NCBI RefSeq assembly: GCF_020166415.1
Contig: NZ_JAIQXV010000005.1
Location: 1 to 64,000, forward strand
Direction of reading: 5' to 3'
DNA: 64,000 nt
Origin: Deinococcus multiflagellatus
Lineage (GTDB): Bacteria > Deinococcota > Deinococci > Deinococcales > Deinococcaceae
Shown here: positions 19,208 through 30,670 of the stretch, one piece after another
How the letters are laid out: each line of letters opens with the position of its first letter
How positions within the stretch are numbered: position 1 is the stretch's first letter
Notes under the pieces: generated by a model
Database searches by the model: none
What the model was told of the DNA's origin: nothing
Seen by the model: the letters and a program-made list of their open reading frames with translations, nothing else
Program-made: the position numbers and the translations under genes

Positions 19208-20409
19208 GCTGGGCGGTGCTGGAAGAGCGCCTCGGCGCCCTGCAAGCCGCCCACCGCGAGCGCACCCTGCACGACTGGACGCCCGACCCCCAGCCCGGGT
19301 ACGTGCGGGTGAACGGGGCGCGCCTGCTGGACCTCGCCTCGAACGATTACCTGGGGCTGTCGCGGCGGGCCTGGACGCCCGAAACGGCCCAGGCGGCGCT
19401 GCGCGGCCACCTCCTGCCCGCAGAGCTAGAGGTGGTGCTGGACGCCCTGACCCGTTACGGCGCCGGGGCCGCGCGGCTGATCAACGGTAACCACCCGGTG
19501 TATGCCCTGCTGGAACGCGAACTGGCCGACCTGAAGGGCACCCAGGCCGCGCTGGTGTTCGGCAGCGGGCTGGCCGCCAACCTGGGCGTGATTCCCGCGC
19601 TGGTGGGCCGGGGCGACGCCGTGTTCAGCGACGCCCTGAACCACGCCTCCATCATTGACGGCGTGCGCCTGAGCCGCGCCCAGACGCACATTTACCCCAC
19701 GCGGGATCTGGCGGCCCTGGAAGCGCAGCTGCGGGCCAGCCCCGCCCCCCGCAAGCTGATCGTCACCGACGCCCTGTTCAGCATGGACGGCACGTTGGCC
19801 CCGCTGCCCGAACTGGTGGCCCTGAAACGCCGCTACGGCGCGTGGCTGATGGTGGACGAGGCCCACACCGGCGGCGTGTACGGCCCCCAGGGCGCCGGGC
19901 TGGCCCACGCGCAGGGGGTGGGCGGCGAGATTGACGTCCTCATGGGCACGCTGGGCAAAGCGTACGGCAGCGTGGGCGCCTACATCGCCGGGGATGAGGT
20001 GCTGATTCGCTACCTGCTGAACGCCGCGCGCACCTTCATCTTCACGACAGGCCTACCCCCGGCGAATATCGCCGTGGGCCTGCTGAACGTGCTGCAGGCC
20101 CGCAGCATGGACGCCGAGCGCCGCACCCTGCAGGGCCACGCCGCGAGGTTTCGCCGCGCCCTGACCGCCCAGGGGCTGGACACCGCTGGCAGCGAGTCCC
20201 AGGTGGTCCCGGTGGTGCTGGGCGCCGAGGACGTGACCCTGCGCCGCGCCGCCGAATTGCGTGCCCAGGGCTTCGGCGCTGTGGCCATTCGCCCGCCCAC
20301 CGTGGCGCCGGGAAGCACCCGGATTCGCTTCGCCCTCAGCGCGGCGCACGAATGGGCAGATCTGGAACGGTGCGTGGCCGCCCTGGCCCCGGCCCAGCCC
20401 GCGCGCTGA
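19204..20409 (+). CDS. bioF: 8-amino-7-oxononanoate synthase
   Basis: 401 residues, alpha-oxoamine synthase family. ASNDYLGLS, GAGAARLINGNHPVYALLE, FSDALNHASIIDG, VDEAHTGGVYG and the PLP Lys in TLGKAYGSVGAY (about residue 252) are present. It condenses pimeloyl-ACP/CoA with alanine. The TTG start (19204) overlaps the bioA stop (TTGA); no better start agrees with the family N-terminus. No bioC/bioH/bioW for pimelate assembly is in the window. Confidence 0.94.
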   Translation: MSWAVLEERLGALQAAHRERTLHDWTPDPQPGYVRVNGARLLDLASNDYLGLSRRAWTPETAQAALRGHLLPAELEVVLDALTRYGAGAARLINGNHPVYALLERELADLKGTQAALVFGSGLAANLGVIPALVGRGDAVFSDALNHASIIDGVRLSRAQTHIYPTRDLAALEAQLRASPAPRKLIVTDALFSMDGTLAPLPELVALKRRYGAWLMVDEAHTGGVYGPQGAGLAHAQGVGGEIDVLMGTLGKAYGSVGAYIAGDEVLIRYLLNAARTFIFTTGLPPANIAVGLLNVLQARSMDAERRTLQGHAARFRRALTAQGLDTAGSESQVVPVVLGAEDVTLRRAAELRAQGFGAVAIRPPTVAPGSTRIRFALSAAHEWADLERCVAALAPAQPAR

Positions 20410-20447
20410 TCGGTGGCCGGCACCCGGTCCGGGGCGCCGCTTTCCCG

Positions 20448-20453
20448 TAGCCT
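20448..20453 (+). promoter_or_regulatory. -10 box of the ABC exporter gene
   Basis: TAGCCT, 7 nt before the ATG at 20461. It supports an independent leaderless transcript after the bio operon. Confidence 0.45.
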
Positions 20454-20460
20454 GCGGGGC

Positions 20461-22221
20461 ATGCCGGCCTCGCCCTCCGTTCTGCGCCGCCTGTATGGCC
20501 TGCTCACCCCCTACCGCCGCACGGTGGGCACCGGGCTGCTGCTGCTGATCGGCAGTGTGGCCGCCGAACTGTACCCGCCGCTGGTCTGGATTCGCGTCGT
20601 GGACCAGGGCCTGCCCGCCCGGGACTGGACGTTTATCGGGGGGCACCTCGCGCTGCTGGTGGCGGTGTTTGGGGTGCAGCAGCTCCTGTCGGCGTGGCGG
20701 GGGCTGCTGCTGGAACAGGCGGGGCAGCAGTTCACGCTGGACCTGCGGCTGGCGCTGTACCGCAAGCTGCAGGGGCAGTCGGCGGCGTATTTCGAGTCTC
20801 AGCGCACAGGCGACCTGATCGCCCGCGTCACCGGTGACGTGGACGCCCTGCAGGACGTGCTGGTGCGCGGCACCGACGCGGTGCTCGCCAACGCCCTGCG
20901 CCTGATCGGGGTGGTGGCGGTCTTTGTGGCCCTGCAGCCGCTGCTGGGGGTGCTGACCACGCTGCCCATGCTGGCGGTGGGGGCGATGCTCTGGCGCTAT
21001 GGCCGCACCGTGCAGCCCGCCTACCGCGCCGCCCGCGCCCGCCTGGGCGACCTGAGCGCCCTGGTGGCCGACCGCATAAGCGGCATCCGGGTGGTGCAGG
21101 GCTTTGCGCGCGAAGGGGCCGAAGCCGCCCGGGTGGAAGCCCTGGGCCGCGCCCTGTACGCCGAGCAGCTGCGGGCCGTGCGGCTGCGCAACCGCGCCTT
21201 TCCCCGCGCCCGCTTTGTGGGCAACCTGGGCAACGTGATCATGCTGGGCGGCGGCGCGTGGCTGATTCTGGCCGGGCAGTTCACGCTGGGCGGGCTGCTG
21301 GCCTACCGGGGCTACGGGCGCTACTTTTACGGCCCCATTGACGATCTGGTGAATATTGGCGACCTGCTGCAGCGCGCGGCGGCCAGTGGGGGGCGGGTCT
21401 TTGAGGTGCTGGACGCCCCCGTGGCCGTGCAGGACCGTCCCGGCGCCCGGCCGCTGCCGGAACCCGCGCGGGGCGAAGTGCGCTTTGAAGGGGTGACCTT
21501 TGGGTACGACCCAGCCCGCCCTGTGCTGCGGAATGTCACCCTGACCATTCCGGCCGGGCAGCGCGTGGCCCTGCTGGGCGAATCCGGCGCGGGCAAAAGC
21601 ACCCTGCTGGGCCTGCTGACCCGCACCCACGACCCGCAGCAGGGCCGCGTGAGCCTGGACGGCGCAGACCTGCGCGACCTCACCCTGAACAGCCTGCACA
21701 CCCACACCGCCGTGATGGCCCAGGACACCTTCCTCTTTCACGACACCGTGGCTGCCAACGTGCGCTACGCCCGCCCCGACGCCACCGACGCCGAGGTCCA
21801 CGCCGCGCTGCAGGCCGCCCACGCCCTGGGCTTTGTGCAGGCCCTGCCCGACGGCTTAAACACCGTGGTGGGCGAACGCGGGGTCAGGCTCTCGGGTGGG
21901 CAGCGCCAGCGCCTGTCCATTGCCCGCACCCTGCTGGCCCGGCCCACCGTGCTGCTGCTGGACGAGCCCACCAGCGCCGTGGACGCCCAGAGCGAGGCGC
22001 AGGTGGTGGCGGCCCTGGGGGCACTGATGCAGGGCCGCACCGCCTTGATCGTGACCCACCGCCTTAGCCTGGCGCGCACCGCCGACCGGGTGGTGGTGGT
22101 GCGTGAGGGCAGCATCGTGGAAGACGGGCCCCCGGACGTACTGCGCCGCCACGGAGGCGCCTACGCGGCCCTGGAGCGGGCGATGGGTGAAGCCGTGGGC
22201 GAGGAGTTGCCGGTGGCTTAA
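20461..22221 (+). CDS. ABC transporter, fused permease/ATPase (MsbA/MDR type)
   Basis: 586 residues. The N-terminal ~310 residues form a six-helix exporter domain (GLLLLIGSVAAELYPPLVW through LGGGAWLILAGQFTLGGLL), with the coupling segment ESQRTGDLIARVTGDVDALQ. The C-terminal ATPase has Walker A GESGAGKST, signature LSGGQRQRLSIARTLL and Walker B VLLLDEPTSAVD, then H-loop THRLS. It is a half-transporter that should homodimerise to export lipid, peptide or drug. Substrate unknown. Confidence 0.92.
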   Translation: MPASPSVLRRLYGLLTPYRRTVGTGLLLLIGSVAAELYPPLVWIRVVDQGLPARDWTFIGGHLALLVAVFGVQQLLSAWRGLLLEQAGQQFTLDLRLALYRKLQGQSAAYFESQRTGDLIARVTGDVDALQDVLVRGTDAVLANALRLIGVVAVFVALQPLLGVLTTLPMLAVGAMLWRYGRTVQPAYRAARARLGDLSALVADRISGIRVVQGFAREGAEAARVEALGRALYAEQLRAVRLRNRAFPRARFVGNLGNVIMLGGGAWLILAGQFTLGGLLAYRGYGRYFYGPIDDLVNIGDLLQRAAASGGRVFEVLDAPVAVQDRPGARPLPEPARGEVRFEGVTFGYDPARPVLRNVTLTIPAGQRVALLGESGAGKSTLLGLLTRTHDPQQGRVSLDGADLRDLTLNSLHTHTAVMAQDTFLFHDTVAANVRYARPDATDAEVHAALQAAHALGFVQALPDGLNTVVGERGVRLSGGQRQRLSIARTLLARPTVLLLDEPTSAVDAQSEAQVVAALGALMQGRTALIVTHRLSLARTADRVVVVREGSIVEDGPPDVLRRHGGAYAALERAMGEAVGEELPVA

Positions 22222-22294
22222 AGCGGGCAGGGAGGGGCGCAATCTGGGCAGTGCGTCACTGACCCGGCGTCTATGCTGGGGAACAGGAGGCCTG

Positions 22295-24268
22295 ATGGAG
22301 TACCAGCGCCAGCGTTCCCAGATCCGTCCGTCTAAAGAGCGTTCTCTCGTCGTGGAAAACGGGTTGGCCGACCCACAGGTGGCCCTGCAGCGGCAAGTGA
22401 TGCAATTGCTTGAACGGCCTGCACGCCTGCAGCGGCAAGCGGCTGGGCCAGTGCTGCGGGCCTCAGGGTTAGAGCAGCAAGAGGTAGCCCGGCTCGCTGT
22501 TCAGCGCCAAACCGTCAGTGAGCAGTTGGCCGCCTTGCCCCAGGTGGAGGCTGCACCGATTCAGCGACAGGTCCAGCCCGTGCCCGCCAAACCTCAGAGC
22601 CCCGCCGACTGGGTGACGGTGATGCGCCACCGGGCCGAGCAGGTTGAAGGCAAGTCCCTGGACACGCGGCAATATGCCCAGTTCACGGCGCTGCAACGAC
22701 AAGTAGCGAATACGTTGGTCCAAGGCTTTCGTTCAGACCGAGGCCCCGCCCAAGCGAGATATGACACCTACGGCGAGCATTTAGCGACCCTGCAACGCCA
22801 TGAGATCAGTGCGCCAGTCAGCCGCGTGGTGCTGGGCCTGGTGCCCCCTGGGGAACGCCTAGCCCTTCAGCGAGCCGTGGACACAGCCGTTCAGCGCTAC
22901 GAGGCTGAGGCGGCCCTATCAGCCACCGCTGCCCACCGCCAGACCCTACAGCGGCAGTTGGCGGAATTGGATGCGGAAGCGACGCAGCCAGTCTTGCAGC
23001 GCATTCAAGCCCGACGGGGCGGAGGCAATCCTCTGCCCGAAGCGATTCAACGGCACCTCGAACAAGGGCTCAACCACGACCTGTCCCGGGTGCGCATCCA
23101 CGATGATGCGGAAGCGGACAGGCTCGCTAAGGGTGTCAATGCCCTGGCCTTCACCACCGGCAGCGACATTTTCTTCCGAAGTGGGAAGTTCAATCCGAAC
23201 AGCCAATCTGGCCTGGAATTGCTGGCGCATGAAGTCACCCATACCGTGCAGCAGTCGCAAGGGCGCGTCGGCCCGGGTGTGGACCCCGATGCTGGGCTGG
23301 AAGCCGAGGCCCGGACGATGGGCGCCAAGCTCGCCGTGTCTCCAGTCAAAGTGACGAAGGTGCAGCGGGCAACCCTACGTTCTATTCATTCTGCAGCGCC
23401 GCTCCAACGTCAGCTGGAACCAAGGACTCCAGTATCCGGCCAGGTTCCTCTTGACGCGGCTCGCCTGGAACAACTTCGGAGACTCACCGTGGACTACAAA
23501 AAGTTGGTGGACTCTGGAGTCATTACGCCCGCCGAGCAGCAAAAGGTCAATGCGGCTTTGCGCCAGGTTTCAGGCAGCATTCAGAGGGCACAGTCGCTCG
23601 CTGGACGCGGAGGTACGGCTCGCATGCTCGCTGCTGGAAGTGTGAGTGGTGCGGGCGCGCTTCTTGCCGATGACGTCACCGGAATAGGGGTTGCCGACGA
23701 TGTAGCCATTCCATTCGTGCTTCTCTTCGGTGCAGGGGCTTTCGTTGTCTCCAAATTCACTCAGTCATCGTCGGCTGAGCAGCAGCAGGCTTGGCAAGGG
23801 GCACAGGGGGCCGTGAATACTGCGGTGGCCGTGCTGGGTGGCGTCGTCGCAATGGGTAAAAAGCGATCTCAAGCCCGCACTGAGACGCAGGCCAGAACCG
23901 GGACCACGACTGCCACAGCCGCGAATCAACGGCAGCAGCCCATACACACCATGCGCTTTCAGGTGCAATGGGGGTCAAATTCCGGTGGTCCGACCTTCTC
24001 AGAAGTGGTGAACGCGCCAGGTAACGTGGGCGTCACTTCTGCACAAGCAGTCGCGGCCTTGACAGCTGTGGTGGCCTCGGTGAGCCCAAAGGCGGCTCGC
24101 CTGGCTGCGGCGCCGGCTCTTGCGAAGCAGCTCAAGTTCGTCAACGCTGCTCCTCCTGCAGGCCTCACCCAGCAATATCGGTCCTGGAGCGCCTACTTTC
24201 CCTATCTGAAGTTCAAAGATGCGCGCGTTGATGTAGAGAATTTGCGCGGGCACAACTTGAGGACCTGA
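22295..24268 (+). CDS. DUF4157 (eCIS-core) putative polymorphic toxin
   Basis: 657 residues. The N-terminal ~240 residues repeat short LQRQ-type units. Residues ~244-322 form the DUF4157/eCIS core domain, with PEAIQRHLEQGLNHDLSRVRIHDD and a zinc-peptidase-like HEVTH at 312-316. A Gly/Ala-rich hydrophobic segment follows (~445-490, AGALLADDV...IPFVLLFGAGAFVV). The C-terminal ~115 residues, starting at MRFQVQWG, form a domain I do not recognise and are the expected toxin part. Base composition is visibly less GC-rich than its neighbours, suggesting transfer. AGGAGG lies 4 nt before the ATG. The next gene starts 2 bp after its stop. Confidence 0.75.
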   Translation: MEYQRQRSQIRPSKERSLVVENGLADPQVALQRQVMQLLERPARLQRQAAGPVLRASGLEQQEVARLAVQRQTVSEQLAALPQVEAAPIQRQVQPVPAKPQSPADWVTVMRHRAEQVEGKSLDTRQYAQFTALQRQVANTLVQGFRSDRGPAQARYDTYGEHLATLQRHEISAPVSRVVLGLVPPGERLALQRAVDTAVQRYEAEAALSATAAHRQTLQRQLAELDAEATQPVLQRIQARRGGGNPLPEAIQRHLEQGLNHDLSRVRIHDDAEADRLAKGVNALAFTTGSDIFFRSGKFNPNSQSGLELLAHEVTHTVQQSQGRVGPGVDPDAGLEAEARTMGAKLAVSPVKVTKVQRATLRSIHSAAPLQRQLEPRTPVSGQVPLDAARLEQLRRLTVDYKKLVDSGVITPAEQQKVNAALRQVSGSIQRAQSLAGRGGTARMLAAGSVSGAGALLADDVTGIGVADDVAIPFVLLFGAGAFVVSKFTQSSSAEQQQAWQGAQGAVNTAVAVLGGVVAMGKKRSQARTETQARTGTTTATAANQRQQPIHTMRFQVQWGSNSGGPTFSEVVNAPGNVGVTSAQAVAALTAVVASVSPKAARLAAAPALAKQLKFVNAAPPAGLTQQYRSWSAYFPYLKFKDARVDVENLRGHNLRT

Positions 24269-24270
24269 CA

Positions 24271-24756
24271 ATGACCTTGATTGCCGATCTGCTCAACACA
24301 GCATTCAGCAGGCGCAAAACGTCCCTAGATGCCATTGGGGCCTTGGGCCTGCTTCTAGAAGAGAAACGGGCGAAACGCCCGCCGGGTGAAGATGGCGGGC
24401 TGCTTGAGTTACTCGGCCCAGAGCTGGCTACGTACCGTCTTTCCGATGCTGAGCGGACGGAGATTATTGAAGCCCTCTCAAATGCAGTGCTGAAGCAGCG
24501 AAAAATTAATCACAGCATGATCTGGGCATTGAACAAGAGTGCTGATGAACGCATTTTTCCTGTGCTGGCGACCGTCCTCAAGCGGACCTTACGCGTAGGA
24601 TCACAGGAAGATGCTGCCAGTGAGGCCTTAAATGGCTTGGCTCTGTTTTACCCAACCTCTAAGTCAGTGTTGGAAGAAGCTGCCAGGCTTGGGCAAGGTG
24701 AGGTGCGAGAGCAGGCACAGGAACTTTTGGAAAGGCTGTCGCTTTACGATGACTGA
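24271..24756 (+). CDS. candidate immunity protein for the DUF4157 protein
   Basis: 161 residues, mostly helical by eye, with HEAT-like spacing (ERIFPVLATVLKRTLRVGSQEDAASEALNGLALF, then KSVLEEAARLGQGEVREQAQELLERL). No named family recognised. The start codon is 2 bp after the stop of the putative toxin, and the lower GC content matches that gene, so the two moved together. The immunity role is inferred from position, size and fold class only. Confidence 0.6.
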   Translation: MTLIADLLNTAFSRRKTSLDAIGALGLLLEEKRAKRPPGEDGGLLELLGPELATYRLSDAERTEIIEALSNAVLKQRKINHSMIWALNKSADERIFPVLATVLKRTLRVGSQEDAASEALNGLALFYPTSKSVLEEAARLGQGEVREQAQELLERLSLYDD

Positions 24757-24812
24757 CTTTAAGAGCTTTCAGTTGAGTATGAGGGATACAGCCTCCCCGT
24801 AGGCTTGAGAAG

Positions 24813-24837
24813 GGGGCCGACGAGTGAAATCGGCCCC
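24813..24837. terminator. hairpin between convergent genes
   Basis: Arms GGGGCCGA (24813-24820) and TCGGCCCC (24830-24837) with a 9-nt loop, between the candidate immunity gene and tkt. T-tracts are weak on both strands. Confidence 0.6.
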
Positions 24838-24852
24838 TCCTGTTCGCAGGGC

Positions 24853-26823
<1,971 letters not shown>

Positions 26824-27260
26824 GCCGTCCATCCTACCCTGCCGCGGATATGTGTCTTTCGTACACTTAGAGACAGGACCTTTACACACGCAGGGACAGG
26901 CCAAAAAAAGCGCCCCACCAGACGCGGGGGGCGGAAAAAGGGCCGAGCTTGAACAGCATCCGTCCTGGACCACAAGCACACCACGGCGCTTCCATTCCGG
27001 TACAAACAGAATACGGCATGGGCAGAATTCTGTCAAGGCAATCTGTGAATGTGAGGTGAGTATGAATTGGGCTGTATGGCGGTGGGCACTGTTGAGCTCG
27101 GGGTGATGGGGGAGAGGGGTAGCTGCATATACGCTGCCTCGGGGTGGAGAATGCTGGGGTGGTGGCTCTGCTTCCTCGGGCAGGGCATGCCCCCGGACTC
27201 CGCCATCTGGCTTAGGGGGCCGATTCGCCTCCGGCCAGGGTGGCCGGGCACCATAGCCCC
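26824..27260. other. intergenic region between tkt and GNAT gene
   Basis: 437 bp with the divergent promoters of tkt and the acetyltransferase. Bases ~26985-27060 are AT-richer and include a CCGTATTCTGTTTGTACCG-like stretch (minus strand) reminiscent of Deinococcus small repeats. No gene or RNA recognised. Confidence 0.4.
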
Positions 27261-28181
27261 ATGACCCACGCCCTGCACCCCACCGCACACCTGCCCACCC
27301 TGCGCCCCTTTCGCCAGAGCGACGCCCCGGCGGTGGCCCGCCTCGTGACCGAGAGCGTGCGCGGCCACTGGACCTACACGCCAGAGCAGTTCCGCGAAGT
27401 CTCGCCGCCCACCCGGCTGGTGGCCGAACAGGACGGCGCGGTGATCGGCACTGCCCGGCTTGCTCCCTTTGGCCCGGGGGTCCCTGACGCCCTGCGCCTG
27501 GATCTGGCCGGGGAGGCGGCCACCTTTACTGCGCTCACCCTGGCCCTGCTGGCCGAGGCACAGGGCGGCTTTGCGCGCGTGCTGGGCGTGACCCGCGAGG
27601 ATTTTGGCGAGCAGATGACCTTTTTTCAGGCGGCGGGCTTTCGCAACGCGTGGCAGTCGTGGGGGGCGCACCTGGATCTGACGGCCTTTGATCCTGCCCC
27701 GTTTGAGCCCCTGCAAGAGCGCCTCTTCCTGGCCGGCTACGAGCCCGAGCGCCTGTCCTCAACGGCCCCGGAAAGCGACTGGGCCGCCGTGTTCGCCCTG
27801 CACGAGTTGGGCCTGCGCGACCGGCCCCGCAACCCCACCACCACGCCTGATCCCCTCAGCCCTGAGCGCCTGCGCGAGACCATCGTGCGGGAAGAAGCCG
27901 CCTTCGTGACCCGGCTTGGGGGCGAGATCGTGGCCCTCACCCGCCTGAGCCTGCGCGGCCCCGAGGTGGACTCTGAAGACACCGTCACCCACCCGGCCCA
28001 CCGGGGGCGCGGCGTGGCCACCGCCCTGAAGGCCCACGCCCTGGGCTGGGCCAAAGCCGAAGGCCACACCCACGCCGGCACGGGCGGCACGGTGCTGAAC
28101 CTGCCCATGCTGCGCGTGAACACCCGCATGGGCTACCGGGTAGAGCGCATGTGGATCACCTGGGAAAAGGCGTTGGCCTGA
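27261..28181 (+). CDS. GNAT-family N-acetyltransferase, two-domain
   Basis: 306 residues with two GNAT-like folds. The N-terminal half ([35 protein letters not shown]) is degenerate in the acetyl-CoA loop. The C-terminal half carries [21 protein letters not shown], the RGxGxA pyrophosphate-binding loop, and ends [15 protein letters not shown]. Substrate unknown. It ends just before a strong hairpin terminator. Confidence 0.85.
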   Translation: MTHALHPTAHLPTLRPFRQSDAPAVARLVTESVRGHWTYTPEQFREVSPPTRLVAEQDGAVIGTARLAPFGPGVPDALRLDLAGEAATFTALTLALLAEAQGGFARVLGVTREDFGEQMTFFQAAGFRNAWQSWGAHLDLTAFDPAPFEPLQERLFLAGYEPERLSSTAPESDWAAVFALHELGLRDRPRNPTTTPDPLSPERLRETIVREEAAFVTRLGGEIVALTRLSLRGPEVDSEDTVTHPAHRGRGVATALKAHALGWAKAEGHTHAGTGGTVLNLPMLRVNTRMGYRVERMWITWEKALA

Positions 28182-28192
28182 GTGTATAGAGG

Positions 28193-28236
28193 GCCCGCCC
28201 AGACGTGGCTGTTCAGGCGTCTGGGCGGGCGTTTCT
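28193..28236 (+). terminator. intrinsic terminator of the GNAT gene
   Basis: Perfect 13-bp stem GCCCGCCCAGACG / CGTCTGGGCGGGC, 12-nt loop, then GTTTCTC. It begins 11 bp after the stop codon. Confidence 0.8.
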
Positions 28237-28254
28237 CGGGTCGGTCGGCTGGGG

Positions 28255-28320
28255 TTGACCCCGGCTGCATATGGCGCTATCTTGGTTCTATCACCGCCGA
28301 AGAAGGCGGCTTTTTTGTTT
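28255..28320 (+). repeat. promoter-terminator module, copy 1
   Basis: TTGACC (28255-28260), exactly 17 bp, TATCTT (28278-28283), then hairpin CCGCC-GAAGAA-GGCGG (28294-28309) and six T. A transcript from this promoter would start near 28290 and stop after about 27 nt. The GNAT gene already has its own terminator upstream. The following 300 bp to copy 2 contain no gene I recognise. Confidence 0.65.
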
Positions 28321-28629
28321 TGGTGCCTTGCGTGGGGCTGGTGTGGTGGAGGGTCCCCATGTCCGGCTCTTGTTTAAGAGGGGTCAATAGGGCGGGCATA
28401 GCAACCCAGCCGGGCGCAGGTGAAGGCGGAGGCGCTGGGCATCGTTCGGCCAGGAAGCATTGCTCCTCGGGGCCACTTCGGGAAACGGGTGTCAGTGAAG
28501 CCTTCCTTCCCGCTTCAGTCGCAGTGAGGCTATAGCCCGGTCGCCCAACCGCTCCTCCTGCATAGCCCCCCGTCAATCACCGCGTAAACCAACGTCCAGC
28601 ACGGTGAAAACAGGCCCCACTGGCTGGGG

Positions 28630-28696
28630 TTGATCCCGACTGCATACGGCGCTATCTTGGTTCTATCACCGCCGAAGAAGGCGGCTTTTCTATTTT
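28630..28696 (+). repeat. promoter-terminator module, copy 2
   Basis: TTGATC (28630-28635), 17 bp, TATCTT (28653-28658), hairpin CCGCC-GAAGAA-GGCGG (28669-28684), TTTTCTATTTT. Near-identical to copy 1 from the -35 box to the T-tract, while the flanks differ. Confidence 0.65.
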
Positions 28697-28840
28697 GCTT
28701 GCTATGGAGTGCCCGGCCTGTCGCGGCCAACCCCAGAGTGCGGCTGGGAGGTTCGCCGCCCTGAGTTATGCAGCAGCCTCGCCTTGCCTCTCCACAGAAA
28801 AGACGGTCAGAACGCCCCAAATCTGCCCCAATGGCTGAAC

Positions 28841-28906
28841 TTGACCCAGGCTGCATACCACGCTATCTTGTTCTTATCACCGCCGAAGAAGGCGGCTTTT
28901 TTATTT
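28841..28906 (+). repeat. promoter-terminator module, copy 3
   Basis: TTGACC (28841-28846), 17 bp, TATCTT (28864-28869), hairpin CCGCC-GAAGAA-GGCGG (28880-28895), T-tract to 28902. The T-tract overlaps the stop codon (28901-28903) of the convergent cytochrome-like gene. The 144 bp before it, back to copy 2, hold no recognised gene. Confidence 0.65.
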
Positions 28907-29373
28907 TGCTTTCTTGAGGGGGGCGTACTGGGCCACGCCGCCGGCCTGCTCAAAGGCAGCCGCAAGGTCGGCCACCGGGGTTTCGGGCTTGCTCTGGGGA
29001 TCGCCGGGGAGGGTTTTGGCAAAGACCTCCAAGGCGTCTGCGTAGCTGTCGCCGTCGGCGTCGGTGTTGGCGGCCAGCAGCTGGGACAGGGCCTGGGGGA
29101 AATTCAGGTGCTGCCCGGCGGCAGCGGCCTCGGCAAAGGTGCGCTGCAGGGCCTGCCCGAACGGGTTCCAGCCTGGCCCGCCTGCCGGGTCCACATGGCA
29201 GTAGGTGCAGGGCATCACCCGGCGGTCCAGCTGCCACAGGGCGTTGCCTTCCGTCAGGTGCAGCTGCGGGGCGGCCTGGGTGCGGTACTTGGGCAGGGCC
29301 AGGGCCGGACTGACCAGGGCGGGGGCAGCCACCACCAGCGCCCCCAGCAGCCCCGCCACCAGACGGGGCGGGG

Positions 29374-29377
<4 letters not shown>
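28901..29377 (-). CDS. secreted protein with single CxxCH heme motif
   Basis: 158 residues. Signal peptide ([22 protein letters not shown]), then CTYCH at residues 57-61, a c-type heme-binding motif set in [21 protein letters not shown] calcium-loop-like [16 protein letters not shown] segment follows. Probably a periplasmic monoheme protein; no distal Met ligand can be assigned. The ATG overlaps the stop of the DUF1501 gene (ATGA), so it is the last gene of that transcript. Confidence 0.75.
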
Positions 29378-30549
<1,172 letters not shown>

Positions 30550-30561
30550 GGGGGGAACCTC

Positions 30562-30599
30562 GGGTGGTGGGAAGTGGGTTGTGGGAAGTAGGGAGTGGG
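30562..30599. repeat. GGGAAGT/GGGAGT heptad-type G-rich repeat
   Basis: A series of GGG runs spaced 4 nt apart on the plus strand, related to the CCCACTC heptads at 59416-59457 and 12818-12842. It lies in the 121-bp gap between the DUF1800 and DUF1501 genes. Confidence 0.5.
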
Positions 30600-30670
30600 A
30601 AAAGACCTTGGGGGACAAGGCTTCGGGGTCTCTGGGTCTCAGAGCTCATGGCTCATGGCCCAGAGCCCTT

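Noticed and set aside
20053..21822. A 589-codon minus-strand frame
   Set aside because: Antisense to bioF and the ABC exporter, both of which have complete family motifs.
22295..24268. Considered the HEVTH protein as an ordinary secreted metalloprotease
   Set aside because: No signal peptide, and the LQRQ repeats, DUF4157 context, hydrophobic segment and following small gene fit a polymorphic toxin better.
28530..28856. A 108-codon minus-strand frame through modules 2 and 3
   Set aside because: The similar peptide pieces it shares with neighbouring frames (KAAFFGGD) are translations of the repeated hairpin, not a conserved protein.
28255..28906. Considered the three copies as a CRISPR-like array
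   Set aside because: Only three copies, unequal gaps of 144-300 bp, internal promoter and terminator, no cas genes.
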